Positions 34,751-43,550 of a stretch of 64,000 bases of DNA are shown piece by piece (the first letter of the stretch is position 1; each line of letters begins with the position of its first letter). The notes beneath the pieces were generated by a model. That model was not told where the DNA came from, ran no database searches, and saw only the letters and a list, made by a program, of their open reading frames with translations. The DNA is from an uncultured Bacteroidales bacterium. Its GTDB lineage: Bacteria; Bacteroidota; Bacteroidia; Bacteroidales; WCHB1-69. Where the stretch lies: the NCBI GenBank assembly GCA_934699095.1, contig CAKUVI010000002.1:186001-250000 (forward strand), in the 5' to 3' direction. The translations under genes were made by a program, and so were the position numbers.

Positions 34751-35488
34751 ATGAATTATGTAGAGACAACAGTGGCGAACAATGACAGAATCACATCCGA
34801 TATCTATGTGATGTGTGTTGAGAGTCTCGGCATTTCCTGCATCCCCGGTCAGTTTTTCATGCTCAAGAGCTGGGACACGGAACTGACACTAATGCGACCG
34901 ATCAGTGTCTTCAAGACCGATGACGCACATATCTATTTCATGTACAGGGTTGTTGGTCAAGGCACACAACGTCTGTCGCAGCTTAACAGCGGCAGCAAGA
35001 TTAAACTTTTAGGCCCCTCTGGCAACGGTTATCCTATTGAAACTCTGAAAGGCAGGGTTGCGGTGTTAGGGGGTGGGGTAGGCATCCCGCCGCTCTGCGA
35101 GACAGCAAAAGTGCTCAGCAACCACGGCGTCTCTGTTGACGCTTTCCTCGGCTTCCGCGATGAAGTTTTCGCTACAGACGATTTCAAACCATATTGCAAC
35201 AGCGTGTACGTCTCAACTGAAAACGGAAGCTCTGGGCACAAGGGGTTTATCACCGACATACTTGACCCTTCGAAATACGATGCTGTCCTGACTTGCGGTC
35301 CGGAAATCATGATGCGGAAGGTAGCATCTCTCTGTTCTAAGTCTAACACATTGTGTTACTGTTCTTTAGAGCATAGAATGGCATGCGGATTGGGCGCCTG
35401 TCTCGGATGCAGCATCAAAACCAAATCCGGCATGAAACGGGTTTGCAAGGAAGGGCCTGTGTTCAACAGCTCTGATCTTTTATGGTAA
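34751..35488 (+). CDS. pyrK: dihydroorotate dehydrogenase electron transfer subunit
   Basis: PyrK passes electrons from the PyrDB flavin to NAD via FAD and a 2Fe-2S cluster. The 245 residues contain the FAD-binding LMRPISVF (RxxS-type), the NAD-binding VAVLGGGVGIPPLCETAK, CGPEIMM, and the C-terminal cluster motif CGLGACLGCSIK with a final Cys in KRVCKEG. It lies 24 bp before pyrD, and the pair forms the NAD-dependent class 1B enzyme. Confidence 0.96.
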   Translation: MNYVETTVANNDRITSDIYVMCVESLGISCIPGQFFMLKSWDTELTLMRPISVFKTDDAHIYFMYRVVGQGTQRLSQLNSGSKIKLLGPSGNGYPIETLKGRVAVLGGGVGIPPLCETAKVLSNHGVSVDAFLGFRDEVFATDDFKPYCNSVYVSTENGSSGHKGFITDILDPSKYDAVLTCGPEIMMRKVASLCSKSNTLCYCSLEHRMACGLGACLGCSIKTKSGMKRVCKEGPVFNSSDLLW

Positions 35489-35512
35489 TTTTTCACTTAG
35501 AAAATGTTAATT

Positions 35513-36424
35513 ATGAAAGAAAATATATCTTTATCTACAAAAATCTGTGGTGTTGAATTCAAAAACCCTGTGATTGCCGCTTCAGGCACTTTCGGATTCG
35601 GAGATGAATATAACGAGCTTTATGACGTGTCTTGTCTTGGGGGTATCTCATCCAAAGGGCTAACTCTCAATCCGAAAGAAGGCAACGAAGGCATCCGTGT
35701 GTGGGAGACGGCATCCGGAATGATGAATAGTGTTGGATTACAAAATCCTGGTATTCAATATTTTATAGAACACGGCATAGCACAAATGCGTCGTTTTAAC
35801 ACTGTTTTGATTGCAAATATGGGCGGCCACAGTATGGACGACTACGTCACTGGTGGATCCATGCTTTCGGATGCCGACATCGACATGCTCGAGCTGAACA
35901 TTTCATGCCCGAATGTGAAAAGTGGCGGCATGGCCTTCGGTGTAAAAGCCGATGTAGCCCATGAAGTGGTTTCCGAAGTACGCAAGGTATGTCATAAGCC
36001 ATTGATTGTCAAGTTGTCACCAAATGCAGAGAACATTGTTGACATGGCCAAAGCTTGCGAAGACGCCGGAGCTGACGCGCTGTCTCTTGTAAACACATTC
36101 CAAGCCATGGCCATCGACCTGCACAGAAGAAAGCCTGTTTTCAACAATGTATATGCGGGTTTGTCGGGAGCAGCCATAAAGCCGATAGCATTGAGGATGG
36201 TACATTCAGTATGCAAAAATGTAAACATTCCCGTCATTGGTCTCGGAGGAATTTACACAGCGGAGGACGTCTTGGAGTTCATGATGGCAGGAGCCGCCGC
36301 CGTGCAGATCGGTACTGTCAATTTCAACGATCCATTGGCTGGCAAGAATATCATAGATGCTTTGTATAAACTATGTGAAAAGGAAAATATCACAGACATT
36401 CACGACATAATTGGAATTATCTGA
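35513..36424 (+). CDS. pyrD: dihydroorotate dehydrogenase (class 1B, catalytic subunit)
   Basis: This enzyme oxidises dihydroorotate to orotate in pyrimidine synthesis. It is an FMN TIM barrel of about 300 residues with FKNPVIAASGTFGFG at the start, LNISCPNVKSGGMAFG carrying the catalytic Cys region, IVKLSPN, and GLGGIYTAEDVLEFMMAGA at the phosphate site. ATG 35513 is preferred over 35504 by family length; either is possible. Partner of pyrK directly upstream. A terminator follows. Confidence 0.96.
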   Translation: MKENISLSTKICGVEFKNPVIAASGTFGFGDEYNELYDVSCLGGISSKGLTLNPKEGNEGIRVWETASGMMNSVGLQNPGIQYFIEHGIAQMRRFNTVLIANMGGHSMDDYVTGGSMLSDADIDMLELNISCPNVKSGGMAFGVKADVAHEVVSEVRKVCHKPLIVKLSPNAENIVDMAKACEDAGADALSLVNTFQAMAIDLHRRKPVFNNVYAGLSGAAIKPIALRMVHSVCKNVNIPVIGLGGIYTAEDVLEFMMAGAAAVQIGTVNFNDPLAGKNIIDALYKLCEKENITDIHDIIGII

Positions 36425-36486
36425 TTGCACATCAAAACAGAATAATCATCACAACTATATTTGATTTTTAACATCCGGTAAATTTA

Positions 36487-36523
36487 AAATCCCGTGCAAC
36501 AAACTTATTCGCACGGGATTTTT
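36487..36523 (+). terminator. rho-independent terminator of pyrK-pyrD
   Basis: AATCCCGTGC and GCACGGGATT pair around a 13-base loop, followed by TTTT. It lies 63 bp after the pyrD stop. Confidence 0.85.
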
Positions 36524-36710
36524 CAATGCTCATTGCGATGTCATTTTCTTGCCGAATTTGTTATATAATTTATATTATGTTAAATAGAAAACATCGGGTA
36601 CAATACCCTTTTATATTGGCCATGTCACATTCAACTAATTACAAAGTTTCTATTAACTTGCATTCTTTTCGTTCAGCCGCAAGGATGCGGCTGCTCGTAA
36701 TTCATAATCA

Positions 36711-37247
36711 CTAATTATTAATTCCTAACTGTTTTACAGCTTCCCAGAGAACAACTCCGGCGGCAACTGACACATTCAATGAATGTTTTGTGCCGAACTG
36801 CGGAATCTCGACAGCCATATCCGCCAAATCCAGAAGCTCGTCTGAAATTCCAAAAACTTCATTTCCTACAAACAATGCGATTTTGCTAAATTGCTTAAAA
36901 TCAACATTTTGTAATAAAATAGATGTGTCAATTTGCTCAACAAGCACTATGGTATATCCATCATTTTTTAGTTGAACAGCTAATTCTGAGACTTCGTTAA
37001 CATGCTGCCAATCAACGCTTTCCGTTGCTCCGAGGGCTGTCTTTGCAATCTCCTTGTGTGGCGGTGTTGCTGTAATTCCGCACAAATACAGTTTTTCAAC
37101 ATTGAAAGCATCACATGTTCTGAAGGCAGAACCTACGTTGTGAGTGCTCCTGATATTGTCTAACACCAAGACAACAGGCATTTTTGACTGAGTCTTGAAT
37201 TCCTGGGCAGTCACCCTACCCATCTCTTCCATAGATAGTTTTCTCAT
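36711..37247 (-). CDS. TrmH/SpoU family RNA 2'-O-methyltransferase, 178 aa
   Basis: The three SpoU motifs are visible: VLDNIRSTHNVGSAFRTCDAF (motif 1 with its Asn and Arg), IALFVGNEVFGIS (motif 2), and VEIPQFGTKHSLNVSVAAGVVLWE (motif 3). The trefoil-knot SPOUT fold methylates ribose in tRNA or rRNA; the target is not defined by sequence. It is short because it lacks the N-terminal substrate-binding domain. It follows dnaB by 3 bp and is probably cotranscribed. Confidence 0.92.
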   Translation of the reverse strand: MRKLSMEEMGRVTAQEFKTQSKMPVVLVLDNIRSTHNVGSAFRTCDAFNVEKLYLCGITATPPHKEIAKTALGATESVDWQHVNEVSELAVQLKNDGYTIVLVEQIDTSILLQNVDFKQFSKIALFVGNEVFGISDELLDLADMAVEIPQFGTKHSLNVSVAAGVVLWEAVKQLGINN

Positions 37248-37250
37248 AAT

Positions 37251-38840
37251 TTAGTTGGCGGTATATGGTAAGTCGTCGTCCGGAGCGATGTTGAACGGAT
37301 CGTTGAAAGCGTCATCGTCATAGTTCGCCTTGCTCTCGAAAGTCTCAAAGGATGTATTCGGTGAAATTCCCCTATTTGGATCGCTAAAGTCAGAAAATGT
37401 GTCCTCACTGTCAAAAATGTCATCACTGACGTCGCAAAACTTGGTATATGCGCTTTTGAATTTCACGCGAACATCACCGGGACTGCCGTGACGGTTCTTG
37501 GCGAATATGATGTCTGCCTGGCCTTTTGCCGGGGAGTTGTCTTCAAAGGTGTCAAGTCCGTAAGCTTCAGGACGATAGATGAAAAGCACCATGTCGGCAT
37601 CCTGCTCAATTGATCCTGACTCACGTAAGTCAGACAGGATTGGTCGTTTGGAGCCGCTGCGGGTTTCAACAGCACGGCTTAACTGTGAAAGGGCTATCAC
37701 AGGCACGTCCAATTCCTTAGCTAACATCTTGAGCTGGCGTGAGATATATGCGATTTCCTGCTCACGGTTTCCGCCATGTTTTGAATTGTCGTTTCCAGCC
37801 TGCATGAGTTGCAGATAGTCGATTATGACCATCTGTATGTCATATTTGTGCTTCAAGCGCCTGCATTTGGCCCGCAAATCGAATACTGAAAGTCCTGGTG
37901 TGTCGTCTATTATAAGGTTAGAGCTGTTCAGTTTGCTGACGTTTTCCCAGAGCCTTGTCCATTCAACATCGGTGAGATTTCCTTTTGCAATATGGTCAGA
38001 AGGTATGCCGGACTCCATAGAGAACAATCTGTGTACCAATTGGTTGGCCGACATTTCAAGGGAGAACATTGCCACCGGAATATTGAAATCCAAGGCAGCG
38101 TTGCGGGCAATTGAGAGCACTAACGATGTTTTACCCATGGCAGGACGTGCTGCTACGATAATAAGATCGGATTTCTGCCAACCACCTGTTTTTTCGTCAA
38201 TTGCGCGTATTCCTGACGGCACTCCGTGCAGGTCGTCGCCCGAATCCCTGATTTCTGTCAGTTGGTTCAAAGCATTGTCAACTATGTCGCCCAATTCCTT
38301 ACTTTCCCTCTTCAGATTGCTTTCAACTATCGAGAAGATTTTGGATTCAGCATCGTCAAGAAGGTCCAGGATATCTTTTGAATCGTCGTATGAATCGGAA
38401 ATGATTGCATTACAGCTGTTTATGAGGGAACGCTGTATGTATTTCTCCATCACGACACGTGCGTAATACTCGATATTTGCCGATGAGCTAAGCCTGTTTG
38501 TAAGATGCGCAAGGTATGCCGCACCGCCCACAACGTCCAAAAGCTTGTCTTTCTTAAGCTGGTTCGACACAGTAAGCAAATCTATCGGCTGGGAAGCTAT
38601 GAAAAGCTTTTTGATGGCATTGAAAATATGCTTGTTGGCCTCAACATAGAACATGTCTGGAGTAAGGATAGTGAGGGCTTCGGTGACCGAATTGTCGTCG
38701 ATCATCAGAGCACCCAGTACCGATTCTTCAAACTCAACTGCCTGCGGCGTCAGCTTTCCAGTGACTCCCAAGATATTTTCCATCTTGTTATACGACATCT
38801 GTCGCGGCATCCTACTTGTTGTAACGTTTTCGTTTTCCAT
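37251..38840 (-). CDS. dnaB: replicative DNA helicase DnaB
   Basis: DnaB is the hexameric 5'-3' helicase of the replication fork. The 529 residues have the N-terminal helical domain (PQAVEFEESVLGALM at 32-46), Walker A ARPAMGKT (231-238), IDYLQLM in the Walker B region, and SQLSRAVE-type motif 3. The last 60 residues are an Asp/Asn/Phe-rich low-complexity tail, common in Bacteroidetes. No intein is seen. trmH follows at 3 bp. Confidence 0.97.
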   Translation of the reverse strand: MENENVTTSRMPRQMSYNKMENILGVTGKLTPQAVEFEESVLGALMIDDNSVTEALTILTPDMFYVEANKHIFNAIKKLFIASQPIDLLTVSNQLKKDKLLDVVGGAAYLAHLTNRLSSSANIEYYARVVMEKYIQRSLINSCNAIISDSYDDSKDILDLLDDAESKIFSIVESNLKRESKELGDIVDNALNQLTEIRDSGDDLHGVPSGIRAIDEKTGGWQKSDLIIVAARPAMGKTSLVLSIARNAALDFNIPVAMFSLEMSANQLVHRLFSMESGIPSDHIAKGNLTDVEWTRLWENVSKLNSSNLIIDDTPGLSVFDLRAKCRRLKHKYDIQMVIIDYLQLMQAGNDNSKHGGNREQEIAYISRQLKMLAKELDVPVIALSQLSRAVETRSGSKRPILSDLRESGSIEQDADMVLFIYRPEAYGLDTFEDNSPAKGQADIIFAKNRHGSPGDVRVKFKSAYTKFCDVSDDIFDSEDTFSDFSDPNRGISPNTSFETFESKANYDDDAFNDPFNIAPDDDLPYTAN

Positions 38841-38887
38841 AATTTACATTGATACTTAGTCATAAATGAGCAGAACGCAAATATCAC

Positions 38888-38927
38888 AAAAAAAGAGGGA
38901 ATTAGTTCCCCCCTACCCTCTTTTTTT
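38888..38927 (-). terminator. terminator of the NUDIX-hydrolase unit
   Basis: AAAAAGAGGG and CCCTCTTTTT pair, with an inner GGGAA-TTAG-TTCCC alternative. It lies between the stop of the secreted hydrolase (38963) and dnaB, all on the minus strand. Confidence 0.75.
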
Positions 38928-38962
38928 ATTAACAAGATTTCAAAAACTTTATCAACAATCTA

Positions 38963-40357
38963 TCATGGTTTAACTATTGAATCCATCCATTTGATAATAC
39001 AAGACATGACATCCTCAGAGACAGTCTGCTCTATCTTCGGGTATTCATCTGGAGCCCCCGATTTACAGGGCTGTAACAGATGATTGCAATCCGGAATCAC
39101 AAAGAACCGGTTTTTTTCGTTCTTAGGAAGGTATTTTTGCATCAATTTTAACGATTTTTCAGCAGGAACCTGAAGATCTTTTTCACCGGAAACGGCCAAA
39201 ACAGGTGTTTTCACGTGCTTGATGTATTCTTTAGGCACAATATGGAAAAGTTCGAAATACCAAACGGATGATAATGAATAGATGGTGGTGAATTTGTTTT
39301 CAGGTGACATCTTGTAGGCTTTTTTCTCATCTTCAGTCAGTTTGGCACTAATCTGATCCCATTTTTTTGCAAGAGCATCGATGCACGACGGTATATTTTT
39401 GCTTTTTTTAACAACATTGTACAGCGCTTGACTTTGTTTTACAGATTCGGAGATTACCTCTTGTGATATTGTTGAATCCGCGGCTGATATTGCTTCAATC
39501 TGATAAGAAAGTATGTCATCTATGCACATTGATATTCCACCAAGGTGAATTGTGAAGCTTACATCTGGATTATCTTTGGCGGCCATGAAGGCGACCAAAC
39601 TACCCTCGCTGTGCCCGAGCAAACCGATTTTAAGATTTTTTAGCTCATTTATTGCTTTCAATGAGTCTATAACGAGACCGACAGCTTCAGCAAAGTCGTG
39701 TGATGTGGACTTTTGGAAAATAACAAGCGGAAAGTCGTCATAGCGGAACGTTGCGTAGCCTGCGCGGGCAAAGGCATCGGCAAGCACGGCAAATGGCTTG
39801 TGGGCAAACATCGTCTCATCGCGGTCCTGCCATCCGGATCCGGTGATAAAAACAATCAGGGCGCGCGGATTTTCAGGAGTTGTGAGTGTTCCTGATATTA
39901 GCGTATAGCGTCCTTGCCTGTCCTTGAATTGCAAATCCTCAGTACGGTATCCGAAAGGCGGTTTCGGAGTCTGCGGACGGTTCAAGCGAAGTCTCTCCTT
40001 CCCTCTCTGCAACTTGAGGTCAAATTTCCTACCTTTTTGCATAAAAACACCATCCAGAACAGTGTAATTATCGATAAAATTACCGGAAAAATCAACATTA
40101 AGGGAGGAAATGTTAAAAGAAAATGTGGAATCAATCCATTCATAGCTTGACACCGGCTGTCCTACGAAGTATTGGTCAGGGCTGTCGAGTTCTACAGAAT
40201 ACAGACTGTCGTTTGACTCGATATTGACACCAATGGTCAGTGAGTCAGACTTGGAGATGGCGATTTTGCCTTCCCAATAACCATAGATGTTCTGTGCTGA
40301 CAGCGTCGAACTGGCAATAAGGAGACTGCAGATGATAAATATATTTCTGAAATGCAT
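38963..40357 (-). CDS. secreted alpha/beta hydrolase, 464 aa
   Basis: The signal peptide covers residues 1-21 (ending LSAQ). A beta-rich N-terminal domain follows (about 25-125, YGYWEGKI start), then an alpha/beta hydrolase domain with the oxyanion region ITGSGWQDRD, FRYDD, the nucleophile elbow GLLGHSEGS (Ser250), and a likely Asp and His in VSGEKDLQVP and IPDCNHLLQP. This matches the Bacteroidetes secreted hydrolase family often annotated as acyl-CoA-thioester-hydrolase-like or peptidase S9-like; the substrate is unknown. It lies 10 bp after the NUDIX gene. Confidence 0.85.
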   Translation of the reverse strand: MHFRNIFIICSLLIASSTLSAQNIYGYWEGKIAISKSDSLTIGVNIESNDSLYSVELDSPDQYFVGQPVSSYEWIDSTFSFNISSLNVDFSGNFIDNYTVLDGVFMQKGRKFDLKLQRGKERLRLNRPQTPKPPFGYRTEDLQFKDRQGRYTLISGTLTTPENPRALIVFITGSGWQDRDETMFAHKPFAVLADAFARAGYATFRYDDFPLVIFQKSTSHDFAEAVGLVIDSLKAINELKNLKIGLLGHSEGSLVAFMAAKDNPDVSFTIHLGGISMCIDDILSYQIEAISAADSTISQEVISESVKQSQALYNVVKKSKNIPSCIDALAKKWDQISAKLTEDEKKAYKMSPENKFTTIYSLSSVWYFELFHIVPKEYIKHVKTPVLAVSGEKDLQVPAEKSLKLMQKYLPKNEKNRFFVIPDCNHLLQPCKSGAPDEYPKIEQTVSEDVMSCIIKWMDSIVKP

Positions 40358-40367
40358 GGCAGTATTT

Positions 40368-40856
40368 TTATAGGTTGATCTTGTCCCAGAGGTCCCTTAG
40401 GGAGGAATATGAATTTTCGAGTTTTTTGCTCACATCGTTTTTCTTAATCCATACAGCGTTGGTAATATCCTCTTCGGTTTGTGGCACAAGGTTTTTATGG
40501 TTATCGCAACTCATTCTGTACCAATGTGTTATTTTGAGTATATTGGAACCGTTCAAGGAATATGTATGATAAGTACATGGCAGAATAGAATCAATCACAG
40601 GATCATTCATACCGGTCTCTTCGCCAACTTCCCTTTTGGCGGCTTCCATAAAAGATTCGCCGTCTTCCACTTTACCTTTCGGAAAGTCCCATTTTCCGAG
40701 GCGGAAGATCATAAGAACATCATTGTTGCCATCATAGACAATACCGCCGGCTGCATGGATGATTTTAAAATCCGAAGTGAACTCATCCCAAATGTCCATA
40801 TTTTCAATCACCTTTGGAACGTCGTTCACAAATATTTTCACAGGAAAGACAATCAT
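40368..40856 (-). CDS. NUDIX hydrolase, 162 aa
   Basis: A complete NUDIX box occupies residues 61-83 (G-x5-E-x7-REVGEETGM). The enzyme hydrolyses a nucleoside diphosphate linked to another moiety; the substrate is not predictable. About 35 residues precede the domain (FPVKIFVNDVPKVIENM), as in related Bacteroidetes proteins. It is the first gene of a two-gene unit with the secreted hydrolase and has a promoter box at 40873-40880. Confidence 0.93.
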   Translation of the reverse strand: MIVFPVKIFVNDVPKVIENMDIWDEFTSDFKIIHAAGGIVYDGNNDVLMIFRLGKWDFPKGKVEDGESFMEAAKREVGEETGMNDPVIDSILPCTYHTYSLNGSNILKITHWYRMSCDNHKNLVPQTEEDITNAVWIKKNDVSKKLENSYSSLRDLWDKINL

Positions 40857-40872
40857 ACAAAAAATTTTTTCG

Positions 40873-40880
40873 CAAAAGTA
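40873..40880 (-). promoter_or_regulatory. -7 box (TACTTTTG) for the NUDIX-hydrolase unit
   Basis: A perfect TAnnTTTG match lies 17 bp upstream of the NUDIX start at 40856. Confidence 0.65.
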
Positions 40881-40992
40881 ACAATATTTTCGGTAACTTC
40901 TTTTTATTTTTTCCTGCCACCGTCTAAATTGTCGCGAAGTAGCAAATCAGCATGATGTGATAATTCCTGCAACGTCATCTCGGAACCGAACA

Positions 40993-43176
40993 TCAAAAGC
41001 CAAGCACCAGCCGCCTTGTCACTATAACTTTGTCAGTTGTTATACGTATCAGATAAAGGCCTGGGGCAAAGTCCGACATATCAAGCGACACATTGGTATC
41101 ACTGTACTCAGATGACATCAGGGAACGGCCCGATATGTCATACACTTGAACGCCCTTGACAAATCCGTCGTCACATAAGATTTCACAATGTCCAGTCGTG
41201 GGGTTCGGGAAAAGGGTGACGTAGGAATTACTCATGTAGTCCTCTACACTTGGGTCAAAATCCGTGGCTTGGGTTATGGATTCCCAGTCGCTGAAATTAT
41301 TGTCACAGACAGTACGGACATAGATGTGGTAAAGCGTATTGCCCTGTAAATTGCCGAAAACATGGGATGTGTCCGCGATAGTTTCTATAGACGTGAATTC
41401 GTTTGACTGGCCGTCAGGGACAATAAAGGTTTCCCAGATGGAATCCGCCTCGTTGGCCCGATTGAAGTGTATCGTCATGCTATGGTCCGTCACATTGTCA
41501 ACAACCAAATTGGAAGGTGATTCACAACTATCAACATCCAAGGTGCCACATCCATATACCATGACATTGTCAAAAGCGGCAGGCGGGTTGTTGCCGTATT
41601 CATTGTCGTTTTTCCAGAACAGATAGAGCCGTATCACAGGTGTTTGTTCAATAGAAATGGTATCGGTAAAAGTAATCCAGTCCGAGATATAGACCAAGTC
41701 ACTGCCCACTTGGATTGCATGGGAGGGAACACTCCCCCCTGAAGGGGTGGCCGGTGGTCCAACAAAAACCCGGGCATAATCGAAATTGAGGCCGGCCCAA
41801 ATTTCTCCCATGCCCCTGAAGTCGAAGGATATCACATAGTCAGACAAATCTGGGTTAACTTGAATGTCACGATACGCCCATGCCGTGGAGGTCGAATTGG
41901 AATCGTATGCGTTGTTCACCCCATTGTCGTCGGAAACATACAGGGCGTTCGTTCCCCCGTGGGAAACTCCACTGCCGACATGCCACTGGTTGGTGCTGGT
42001 GTTGACAAACGTCCAGGCCTCATTCTCCGAAGGATCTTCAAAATCGCACAAATAGGGTATGTCAGCGACGTTGACCCTTGTTTGGAAATAGGATGTCTCC
42101 CATAACCCGCGTTCCGTGTCCGAACAATTCGGGCGCACTTGCCAAACATAGTTCGTTGCAGGTGCAAGATCGTTCAATTCGCAGGCAGTACCAGTCACCT
42201 GCACTTCCGTGAATTGGGCATCTGTCTCTGACTTGTATCTTACATCATACGAAACCGCATCACCGGCATCAGTCCACGAGAGCCATGCTTCCGTATCAGA
42301 CGTTACGGCGGACAAATCTGTGGGTTGGGTAGCACAGTAACCCGCATCAATGACGACATTGTCGATAGCGACAGGCGGATTATCAATTGGCCAAATTTGA
42401 ATGTTACTCCACAAAAAATACAGTCTCTGATAGCCGGCAAAAGAAGAATCCAGGCGATGCGTGAAAGTTGTCCAATTCGGATAACCCCACAAATTATAGA
42501 ACAGGCAGGTCGCATTTTCGGGAGGGGTCGCGTACACTGGTGGCTGAGCAGGAGGTCCAAGAAACACCTTGGCCTTGGCATCGGAGTTACCATTGACTTT
42601 CGCATCGTATGACAGTTGATAAAACGAGGCGGCAGGATCGAAATATATGTCGCGGTAGGCCCAAGGGCAACTTTCAGTAAAAGTAATGTTGTAATATGAG
42701 TTGGTTGTCCCGCTGTCTCCAGATACATACAGGGAATGCCCTCCCCCATTGTTAGTGGCCGATCCGACAAACCATCCGATGGCATGATTAAGATATTGCC
42801 ACCTGTAACATTCAAGATTATCCTCAAAATCGCAGGAAAAAGGAGCTTTTACAAAAGTAACAAAAGTCATCTCTTCGCTCCAAATGCCCACTGCAGAGGA
42901 AATGTTGGCGCGGACTTTCCAACTGTATGCGGTGTTGGACGACAACCCAGTAAGTATTAGAAACGTATCGTTAGTGATGGTTTCCGTGAACGAATCGTCT
43001 GCTATATTTTTATAGGCTACAGTATAGTTCAAGGGTGTTCCTCCTTCGGGAGACCAAGACAGAGTGGCATTCGCTGTGTCAACACCTGTCACAATGCAAC
43101 CATCAACATGTACTTGTGCGTTTGTCTCAATTGACAACACAGACAAGAACATCAAAAAAAAACATATTCTTTTCAT
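40993..43176 (-). CDS. FN3 and choice-of-anchor J protein with T9SS sorting domain, 727 aa
   Basis: The signal peptide is MKRICFFLMFLSVLSIETNA. Alternating domains follow: FN3 (about 22-108), a choice-of-anchor-J/MAM-like module (about 110-285, CDFED start), FN3 (about 286-370), a second anchor-J module (about 375-545, CDFED again), FN3 (about 555-640), and a T9SS type A sorting domain (about 650-727, VTLFPNPTTGHCEI). Such proteins are exported and displayed on the surface and may bind host or polymeric material. The start at 43176 (MKRIC) is chosen because the longer frame has no signal peptide. A promoter box lies at 43272-43279. Confidence 0.9.
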   Translation of the reverse strand: MKRICFFLMFLSVLSIETNAQVHVDGCIVTGVDTANATLSWSPEGGTPLNYTVAYKNIADDSFTETITNDTFLILTGLSSNTAYSWKVRANISSAVGIWSEEMTFVTFVKAPFSCDFEDNLECYRWQYLNHAIGWFVGSATNNGGGHSLYVSGDSGTTNSYYNITFTESCPWAYRDIYFDPAASFYQLSYDAKVNGNSDAKAKVFLGPPAQPPVYATPPENATCLFYNLWGYPNWTTFTHRLDSSFAGYQRLYFLWSNIQIWPIDNPPVAIDNVVIDAGYCATQPTDLSAVTSDTEAWLSWTDAGDAVSYDVRYKSETDAQFTEVQVTGTACELNDLAPATNYVWQVRPNCSDTERGLWETSYFQTRVNVADIPYLCDFEDPSENEAWTFVNTSTNQWHVGSGVSHGGTNALYVSDDNGVNNAYDSNSTSTAWAYRDIQVNPDLSDYVISFDFRGMGEIWAGLNFDYARVFVGPPATPSGGSVPSHAIQVGSDLVYISDWITFTDTISIEQTPVIRLYLFWKNDNEYGNNPPAAFDNVMVYGCGTLDVDSCESPSNLVVDNVTDHSMTIHFNRANEADSIWETFIVPDGQSNEFTSIETIADTSHVFGNLQGNTLYHIYVRTVCDNNFSDWESITQATDFDPSVEDYMSNSYVTLFPNPTTGHCEILCDDGFVKGVQVYDISGRSLMSSEYSDTNVSLDMSDFAPGLYLIRITTDKVIVTRRLVLGF

Positions 43177-43271
43177 AATGATATTTATGGGACTTCTATT
43201 TTTTACTTCTTCGCGTTGCTGCCGATCTTGGAGCAAAGTCACTCAATTATCAAGATAAGCAAACAACACTG

Positions 43272-43279
43272 CAAAATTA
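43272..43279 (-). promoter_or_regulatory. -7 box (TAATTTTG) for the FN3/T9SS gene
   Basis: A TAnnTTTG match lies 96 bp upstream of the chosen start at 43176. Confidence 0.5.
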
Positions 43280-43430
43280 ATTATTTTATCTATTATAAAA
43301 TACAAAAAGTCCAAAAGGTTACAGTTTTTTTGTAAATATCTGATTTTTATACAATTAATTAATTGAATCACAATGTGTTGCAGGAGAATGTTTGCCGTAA
43401 AAAGTTCATGGTTATAAAAAAACTCAAGCA

Positions 43431-43451
43431 GCAACCGCTGGTCGCGGTTGC
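43431..43451. repeat. perfect 8-bp inverted repeat, GCAACCGC/GCGGTTGC
   Basis: The two arms pair perfectly around TGGTC. It lies 48 bp before the terminator of gdhA and has no T-run, so it is not a terminator. REP-like element or binding site; function unknown. Confidence 0.45.
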
Positions 43452-43498
43452 CTCCACAAATATCGGCTTCTGGAAAGGCAGTTATTATTGGGAAAATA

Positions 43499-43531
43499 AA
43501 AAAAAGACACCTTTAAAAGGTGTCTTTTTTT
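43499..43531. terminator. bidirectional terminator downstream of gdhA
   Basis: AAAAAAGACACCTTT and AAAGGTGTCTTTTTT pair closely, with A- and T-runs on either side. It lies 20 bp after the gdhA stop on the minus strand. Confidence 0.88.
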
Positions 43532-43550
43532 ATAAGGTTTATACTAAAGA

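Larger units (their letters stand above)
43177..43498. other. intergenic region with promoter and perfect hairpin
   Basis: No gene is seen. It contains a TAATTTTG box (43272-43279, minus) for the FN3 protein and a perfect 8-bp stem hairpin (43431-43451). Confidence 0.5.

Noticed and set aside
36674..36693. Terminator of the TrmH-type gene
   Set aside because: CAGCCGC and GCGGCTG pair perfectly, but the minus strand beyond the stem is A-rich rather than T-rich.
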